Positions 33,870-39,520 of a stretch of DNA of 39,520 nt are shown piece by piece. The stretch spans positions 1-39,520 of the forward strand of contig JAUVJI010000026.1 in the NCBI GenBank assembly GCA_030596605.1. Direction: 5' to 3'. The position numbers and the translations under genes were made by a program. Every line of letters starts with the position of its first letter. The stretch's first letter is position 1. Below the pieces are notes generated by a model that saw only the letters and a program-made list of their open reading frames with translations, did no database searches and was not told the origin of the DNA. The DNA comes from Bacteroidales bacterium. GTDB lineage: Bacteria > Bacteroidota > Bacteroidia > Bacteroidales > JAADJA01.

Positions 33870-35339
33870 TTAATATCCATCATCACTTCCCACACGATCC
33901 ATTGCGCATCTGAAACCAATAAAATCCGTCGCATGATTTTCATCAAGGAATCTTCTATTGGATGGCATCATCCAGTAAGAGTTATCCTTCCAGGAACCAC
34001 CCTTATATACTCTGGCATGATCGTTAATCATTGAAGTTTGAGAATAATCATACATGGTACTTGAATGAGAATCTTCATTTTGCCTTACCCATTCTTCACT
34101 ATTGATTGTCGACTGGAAGTCTCCATCGAGATAATTAATATTATCAGCTTTACGATAATTTCTTCTATCAACAATATCTTCAACCGGAACTTCTTCGTAC
34201 TGTATCCTTCCAAATTCATCCTTCTCGGCAATCAGGCCTTCGGTATCTCTTACTTTTCTTTCAAATACATTTCCCCGGTAAGGATTTAAATCAGCCATAT
34301 CCTCGTTAGAAAGAGGGCGATATACATCCATAACCCATTCGCTAACGTTACCTGCCATATTGAAAAGGCCATAATCGTTAGGCCAGAAAGAACCAACCAT
34401 TGCAGGTCCAATAGCGCCATCGTTTAGATCTCCGGCTACACCGGCGTAATCGCCACTACCTCTTTGATAATTGCCCATAAAACTGCCATAATACTGTTTG
34501 TCGTCGGTTCTAAGCACATGACTGTTCCATGGATAAACTCTACGGTCAAGGACCCGCTCATACACGGTATTTCCTATAATCCCCAGAGCAGCAAATTCCC
34601 ATTCTGCCTCAGTTGGAAGCCTGTAACGAGGTAATACTATACCATCTTCCATTCTTACTCTTCTTTCACCTGTACTGTTTGGATTTAAATCCTGAAGATT
34701 TCTATTCACCAAACCTTCATACTGGCCTGCCAAATATGATTCGGTATTAAAGTTATTTTCATTTAGCTGATCCGGATCCAAATCCAGTATTCCGCGCTGA
34801 ACCAGAAGCATTTCATTTACCCTGTCAGTCCTCCAGGCACAATAATCACTGGCCTGAATCCAGCTCACCCCAACAACAGGATAATAATGATATGCCGGAT
34901 GTCGGAGGTACAATTCAACCATAGGTTCATTGTAAGCAAGCCTGTCACGCCAAACAAGGGTATCGGGCAGAGCTTTTTTGTAAACCTCCGGATAATCTGT
35001 ACCAAATACCCTGTTCAACCAATACAGGTATTCAAGGTAATCAAGGTTTGAAACTTCTGTTTCATCCATATAAAAGGTCTTTACAGTTACTCTCCTGGAT
35101 GCATTATCCCATTCAAATATGGGGTCATCATAATTTGCACCCATGGTATAAGTACCACCTTCTACTAAAATAAGACCAGGACCTGTTAATTGTCCTCTGT
35201 AATCTGCAACTTCAAATCCGCCGTTTTTCGGATTATTGTATTCCCATCCCGTTGTTGCGGATTGCTGCTTTGAACAGGATGAAAATAATCCTGCCGAAAC
35301 AATGAATAAAACGAATATTAAAAGACTGAAGTACTTCAT
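33870..35339 (-). CDS. gldJ: GldJ-type gliding/T9SS lipoprotein
   Basis: The product is 489 residues. A lipoprotein signal peptide ends at Cys22 (SAGLFSSC). The body is a formylglycine-generating-enzyme-like (SUMF1) fold: PGLILVEGGTYTMGAN, KTFYMDETEVSNLDYLEYL, YPVVGVSWIQASDYCAW, YRLPTEAEWEFAALG, GLFNMAGNVSEWVMDVYRP and ARVYKGGSWKDNSYWM. GldJ is an outer-membrane lipoprotein needed for gliding and for stability of T9SS parts. GldK is the main alternative. The GldJ choice rests on the N-terminal TGWEYN-NGGFEV region and on the porU neighbour, as I recall for Flavobacterium. Enzymatic activity is not expected. Confidence 0.82.
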   Translation of the reverse strand: MKYFSLLIFVLFIVSAGLFSSCSKQQSATTGWEYNNPKNGGFEVADYRGQLTGPGLILVEGGTYTMGANYDDPIFEWDNASRRVTVKTFYMDETEVSNLDYLEYLYWLNRVFGTDYPEVYKKALPDTLVWRDRLAYNEPMVELYLRHPAYHYYPVVGVSWIQASDYCAWRTDRVNEMLLVQRGILDLDPDQLNENNFNTESYLAGQYEGLVNRNLQDLNPNSTGERRVRMEDGIVLPRYRLPTEAEWEFAALGIIGNTVYERVLDRRVYPWNSHVLRTDDKQYYGSFMGNYQRGSGDYAGVAGDLNDGAIGPAMVGSFWPNDYGLFNMAGNVSEWVMDVYRPLSNEDMADLNPYRGNVFERKVRDTEGLIAEKDEFGRIQYEEVPVEDIVDRRNYRKADNINYLDGDFQSTINSEEWVRQNEDSHSSTMYDYSQTSMINDHARVYKGGSWKDNSYWMMPSNRRFLDENHATDFIGFRCAMDRVGSDDGY

Positions 35340-35367
35340 TTTTTTAAAAATTTGATTGCAAACATAA

Positions 35368-36366
35368 CTAAAATTCCGGACATTTTATTGCACCGGGTTT
35401 ATTTCTTTTTTTATCACAATTCACCAATATAGTTAGAGACACTTCATGAGCCCCACCGGTTGCACCTTGAAGCTTAGATAATGTCAAATCATATGAGTAG
35501 CCCAATTTAAACCTTTTTTGGGTAAGACCAATAAGGAATATCGCTCCGTCTCCATTATCAATATCGTACCTGTACCAAACCCCAGCCACTAAAGGACTTC
35601 TCTCAAAATAAACTCCAAAGTTAACTTGTCTTGCATTTTGTTGAAACTGAACCAAAACGTTTGGTGAAAAATAAAATTTAGTGCTTTCTGTAATGTAGTC
35701 ATTATTACTTAGGTTAAATCGAGCGCCTGCATGTAAAGTATATTTCCTGTACAACTTGTATTCCTCTGAATTGGCATAATAATTCAATTTTGGCTGGGCA
35801 AGATGATGTGCAGCAATTCCAACATAATATTTTTCTTTTATTCCAAGAACAAATCCTATTGCGAAATCAGGTACCCGAATTGTATTGTTTTCCAATGGAA
35901 TCTCACCGGAACTTCCCGGATCAACAGTTCCTGAAACTGGATCTATCATATCCTGATATATCAACTCTTCCCAATTTAATTTTTGCTGGTGGTAGGTTCC
36001 TTCAAAACCGGCATTCAACACACTGTTTTGTCCTATTTTTAAATGATAAGAATAAATACCACTAATTCTCATCGTGTTAATGACGTTGCTACTTGCATTA
36101 TCAGAAGTAAATATCAGGCCAACACCGCCTGACAAAGCTTTAACATAATGATCGGCTGATGCGCTGTATGTTATAAAATTATTTGAAAATGAAGGCCATT
36201 GATTTCTGTAATTAAATATCAATCTTGAACAATCGCCCGTACCTACTAATGCAGGATTCAAATAAATTGGATTAGAATAAAACTGAGAAAACGCCGGATC
36301 TTGCCCAAAGCTTGTTTGAAAAATAAACAATAGCCCAAATAACAGCATTATCAACCTTTCAAACAT
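35368..36366 (-). CDS. PorP/SprF-family type IX secretion outer-membrane protein
   Basis: The product is 332 residues from ATG 36366, which gives a clean signal peptide (MFERLIMLLFGLLFIFQTSFG, cleaved before Q); an upstream ATG at 36417 would add 17 residues without signal character and was rejected. The mature start QDPAFSQFYSNPIYLNPALVGT is the hallmark of the family, followed by beta-barrel strands such as GLIFTSDNASSNVINT, FAIGFVLGIKEKYYVGIAAHHL and FKLGYSYDLTLSKLQGATGGAHEVSL. The C-terminus ends KCPEF. Family members form outer-membrane parts of T9SS or anchor specific cargo adhesins. It lies 28 bases upstream of gldJ on the same strand, so the two are probably co-transcribed. Confidence 0.9.
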   Translation of the reverse strand: MFERLIMLLFGLLFIFQTSFGQDPAFSQFYSNPIYLNPALVGTGDCSRLIFNYRNQWPSFSNNFITYSASADHYVKALSGGVGLIFTSDNASSNVINTMRISGIYSYHLKIGQNSVLNAGFEGTYHQQKLNWEELIYQDMIDPVSGTVDPGSSGEIPLENNTIRVPDFAIGFVLGIKEKYYVGIAAHHLAQPKLNYYANSEEYKLYRKYTLHAGARFNLSNNDYITESTKFYFSPNVLVQFQQNARQVNFGVYFERSPLVAGVWYRYDIDNGDGAIFLIGLTQKRFKLGYSYDLTLSKLQGATGGAHEVSLTILVNCDKKRNKPGAIKCPEF

Positions 36367-36613
36367 GAAATTTGATTTCTTTTTACAGTGGATCAATATG
36401 TAACAACACGTACGCAACTTGAATAATTTTGATTTATCCGCTCTTATAATAAAAACCTTATTATAACGTTAATTAACCTAATTTAGTTTCGCAAATAATT
36501 AATTTTAAACGTTTTATTTTCAATATATTGTATATTTAGATTTACGCGCTGGAAGATTATTTACTTTTATTATTTTTACAAAATTCAATATTGATAATTC
36601 TCACTGACTAATT

Positions 36614-39520
36614 ATGAGAACAAGAAACGTCTTTATCCTATTGTTACTTTTTATCCCGGCCCTCTCATTCTGCGAGGTTCAAAGGTATGAAAGAAATATT
36701 AGCTGGATTGGCATTCAGCAAATAAGTATAGCTGAAAACGAATTTATACACATGTTGAGATTTGAGGGATCGAAAAACAATTATGAAAATAATTTCTTGC
36801 CGGTTTATTATGAAATAATTCCATTGTTTGCTGCAAATGTTGATTTAGCCGTAAGCATAGTGAATGAAATCTATGAGCCGGTACCTCAGGCAGAAATATA
36901 CATCGTTGAAGGAGATGAAAAAATAAAAAATAACATTGAAATCTCAAGCGGGATTGCCTTTGACAGAAAAAAACCTTTCGCAACTGTTTCTTTTATTCCA
37001 CTGCGAAAAAATGAGTTAACAGGTTTTTATGAACGACTCGTATTTTTTGAATTAGAGATCACAACCACAATTAATAATAAAACATCCGGTATAAAAACTT
37101 TTAATTATAAAGAAAACTCTGTTTTCGCAACAGGCAACTGGTATAAAATTGCTGTTAATAAAACAGGGATTCATAAGATATCATTCCAGGAGTTAAGCGA
37201 TCTTGGTATTAACGTTAATAACATTGATCCGAGAAACATCAGGCTTTACGGTTATGGTGGCGGCATGCTTCCTGAAGATATTAACGAATTCAGGTACGAC
37301 GATCTGCCTGAAAATGCCATTTATGTAAAAGGAGAAAGTGATGGTAATTTTGATCCGGGTGATTACATATTATTCTATGGTGAATCTCCTGATATTTGGA
37401 AATTCGATGATTCACTTCATAAAAGGATCCATCTCTATTCCGACTATACTTATTATTATATCACAACTGACCTGGGTGAAGGAAAACGGATTCAAACCCA
37501 ACCATCTTCAACTCTTAATCCTACTTTTAGTTCTAATAAGTTCAATGACGGTTATCATTATGAGCTTGAAGAAACCAACCTGATTGGAACAGGAAGAATA
37601 TGGTATGGTGAAACCTTCGACCTTTTTAACAATCTTGTTAAAGAAATTAATTTCCCTGACCTGGATTTAAATTCCAAGGTTTATTTGGCAGCCGATGTTG
37701 CAGCAAGGTCGGATGTACCAAGTTCTTTCAGCATTTCTGTAAACAATGTAAATAGATTAACCCTTCCCATTAGTGCAACTAACAGCTCAAATATCAATTC
37801 CGATTACGCAAAAACAAGGTTTGACTCCACATCTTTTTATGTAAACAGTTCGGATCTGAATGTTAAAGTGGTCTACAGCAAACCGTTATCCACTTCGGTT
37901 GGTTATTTGAATTATTTCAAACTTAATGTGATAAGAAATCTGAGTTTTTATGTAAGCCAGATGAATTTCCGCGACTTAAGAACAGCTACACAGGAATATG
38001 TAACTGAATATACCCTTTCAAAAGCCACTTCTGATATTACCATTTGGAATATTACTGATCCTGTAAACGTAAAAAAAATGGAAACCATAATTTCCGGAAG
38101 CACTTTGGTTTTCCGTATCCAATCTGATAAACTGGAAGAATTTGTTGCTTTCGATGGATCGTCTTTTCACTCGGCAAATATTATTGGGTCTGTTGAAAAC
38201 CAAGATTTGCATGGATTGGGTGAATATGAGATGATAATAATTACCCACCCGGATTTTACCGATCAGGCTGTTCGATTGGCAAATCACCATATCAACTATG
38301 ACGGGATGAGTGTAGTAGTTACCGAATTGCAAGACATTTATAATGAATTTTCAAGTGGCTCACAAGATATTACAGCCATCAGGGATTATGTTAAAATGTT
38401 ATACGATAAGGCCTCACCAGGTATGGAACCCAAGTATTTGCTCCTGTTTGGCGATGGTTCATACGACATGAAAGACCGGGAGGAAAACAACACAAACTTT
38501 ATTCCCACATGGGAATCACATGAGTCATTGAATCCGATAAGTTCAATCGTTAAAGACGATTTCTATGGTTGTCTTGATGGCGATAATATGGTTGATATTG
38601 GCATTGGAAGGTTTGTGGTTAGTACGGCCTCACAAGCAAGAAATGCCGTGGATAAAATTATTCATTATGCTACAAATTCGGATGAGGTGATGGGTGACTG
38701 GCGAAACGTTATTTGCCTGATTGCTGATGATGAGGACAACAATTTACATTTTGATGATGCTGAAAGACATGCAACTAATATTGATACAACTACTTGTATT
38801 ATAAACATCGATAAGATCTATCTCGATGCATATGAACAGGTATCAAGCCCCAGTGGTGAAAAATATCCAAAGGTAACTGAAGACATCAACAACCGTGTTG
38901 AAAGAGGCGCTTTGTTCGTTAACTATATAGGTCATGGGGGTGAACTAGGCCTGGCACATGAGCGAATATTAAAAATTGCTGATATTAACAGTTGGAACAA
39001 TTATGATAATATGCCCGTATTTATAACCGCAACATGCGAATTCAGCCGGTTCGACGATCCGAAACGTACATCAGCAGGTGAATATGTATTCCTGAATCCA
39101 AATGGAGGCGGTATCTCGCTTTTTACAACCTCAAGGGCAACGTATGCCGGTGCTAATTATAAGATCAATAAAAACTTTTATAATTTTGCTTTACAAGAAA
39201 TAGATGGTGAGCATTTAAGAATGGGAGATGTTATTCGTCTTGCAAAAAATGCAAGTGGCAATGACCAAAACACAAATAAATTCGTCCTCCTCGGCGATCC
39301 GGCCCTGGAATTTGCTTTTCCAAAACAGGTGGTCATTACGACAAAAATCAACGATATCTCAATACTTGAAAATTTTGATACTATCAAAGCATTGTCAGAA
39401 GTTTCGATATCAGGAGAAATGCAGGATTACCTCGGCAATAAACTGGTAAATTTCAACGGAGTACTATATCCAACCGTATTTGACAAGCCAACCAGATACA
39501 CTACGCTTGGTAATGACCCC
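36614..39520 (+). CDS. porU: PorU-type C25 sortase of the type IX secretion system (3' end beyond window)
   Basis: The open frame runs 969 codons from ATG 36614 to the window edge without a stop. A signal peptide (about 1-20, FILLLLFIPALSFC) is followed by an N-terminal beta region with FATGNWYKIAVNKTGIHKIS and DPRNIRLYGYGGGMLPE, then the gingipain-like C25 peptidase domain (about 590-890). The catalytic pair is visible as His774 in NYIGHGGE and Cys808 in TATCEFSRFDDP. FVLLGDPALEFAFP follows, the end of the peptidase domain. PorU cleaves the C-terminal sorting domain from T9SS cargo and transfers the protein to lipid A. The remaining residues (roughly a few hundred in relatives) are missing. 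The 247-base gap to the divergent porP/sprF start holds AT-rich sequence with no exact promoter match. Confidence 0.93.
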   Translation, partial: MRTRNVFILLLLFIPALSFCEVQRYERNISWIGIQQISIAENEFIHMLRFEGSKNNYENNFLPVYYEIIPLFAANVDLAVSIVNEIYEPVPQAEIYIVEGDEKIKNNIEISSGIAFDRKKPFATVSFIPLRKNELTGFYERLVFFELEITTTINNKTSGIKTFNYKENSVFATGNWYKIAVNKTGIHKISFQELSDLGINVNNIDPRNIRLYGYGGGMLPEDINEFRYDDLPENAIYVKGESDGNFDPGDYILFYGESPDIWKFDDSLHKRIHLYSDYTYYYITTDLGEGKRIQTQPSSTLNPTFSSNKFNDGYHYELEETNLIGTGRIWYGETFDLFNNLVKEINFPDLDLNSKVYLAADVAARSDVPSSFSISVNNVNRLTLPISATNSSNINSDYAKTRFDSTSFYVNSSDLNVKVVYSKPLSTSVGYLNYFKLNVIRNLSFYVSQMNFRDLRTATQEYVTEYTLSKATSDITIWNITDPVNVKKMETIISGSTLVFRIQSDKLEEFVAFDGSSFHSANIIGSVENQDLHGLGEYEMIIITHPDFTDQAVRLANHHINYDGMSVVVTELQDIYNEFSSGSQDITAIRDYVKMLYDKASPGMEPKYLLLFGDGSYDMKDREENNTNFIPTWESHESLNPISSIVKDDFYGCLDGDNMVDIGIGRFVVSTASQARNAVDKIIHYATNSDEVMGDWRNVICLIADDEDNNLHFDDAERHATNIDTTTCIINIDKIYLDAYEQVSSPSGEKYPKVTEDINNRVERGALFVNYIGHGGELGLAHERILKIADINSWNNYDNMPVFITATCEFSRFDDPKRTSAGEYVFLNPNGGGISLFTTSRATYAGANYKINKNFYNFALQEIDGEHLRMGDVIRLAKNASGNDQNTNKFVLLGDPALEFAFPKQVVITTKINDISILENFDTIKALSEVSISGEMQDYLGNKLVNFNGVLYPTVFDKPTRYTTLGNDP

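Noticed and set aside
36367-36417. Upstream ATG of the PorP/SprF gene as real start
   Set aside because: The added 17 residues include cysteines and lysines and destroy the signal peptide position.

Overview
The window looks like a chromosomal segment of a Bacteroidota (Bacteroidetes) bacterium, probably a Bacteroidales-like or Cytophagia-like environmental lineage. Three things support this: parts of the type IX secretion/gliding apparatus (GldJ, a PorP/SprF protein, PorU) together with a cargo protein carrying a type A T9SS sorting domain; promoters that fit the Bacteroidetes -7 consensus TAnnTTTG; and A-rich rather than Shine-Dalgarno starts. No rRNA, tRNA, CRISPR array or prophage was seen.

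Layout. 1-2.6 kb: the end of a probable transposase, a palindrome, then an unusual pair made of a divergent HhH-GPD/Fe-S glycosylase-like protein and an SsnA-type amidohydrolase. 2.7-5.6 kb: a LytTR response regulator and a TPR-containing LytS-like sensor kinase. 5.8-12.1 kb: three large exported proteins (a BNR/sialidase-like repeat protein with a dockerin-like end, a C1q-like jelly-roll protein, and a T9SS cargo protein), closed by a strong terminator. 12.2-17.3 kb: housekeeping genes hldD, a MerR regulator, an M23 peptidase and alaS. 17.3-18.5 kb: an RNA-chaperone cluster of two cold-shock proteins and one RRM protein. 18.8-19.1 kb: an MNT antitoxin-type nucleotidyltransferase followed by a 23-codon stub of its HEPN toxin partner. 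19.2-25.3 kb: lipid or surface glycan genes, namely a B12-type radical SAM protein, an ArnT/GT39-like membrane transferase, a methyltransferase-glycosyltransferase fusion and an FkbM methyltransferase. 25.4-29.7 kb: an exbB-exbD-unknown-tonB-folC gene row. 30-31.4 kb: nhaD antiporter. 31.5-39.5 kb: anmK-murF (peptidoglycan recycling and synthesis), then gldJ, porP/sprF and the start of porU.

How it works together. PorU, cut by the right edge, is the sortase that would process T9SS cargo such as the protein at 10459-12132. GldJ and PorP/SprF belong to the same envelope machinery, which lies next to cell-wall genes. The Ton motor row powers outer-membrane uptake.

The least explained signals are non-coding. 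Several intergenic gaps (8656-8704, 28304-28401 and 28823-28934, possibly 27560-27671) are built of degenerate 7-bp units that stay in exact register, in one case over about 16 units. A composite palindrome at 19188-19251 runs into the 3' end of the radical SAM gene and supplies its last codons. I did not find a clearly new multi-gene system. The strongest candidates for follow-up are the heptad arrays, the HhH-GPD/amidohydrolase pair, and the decayed MNT-HEPN locus.
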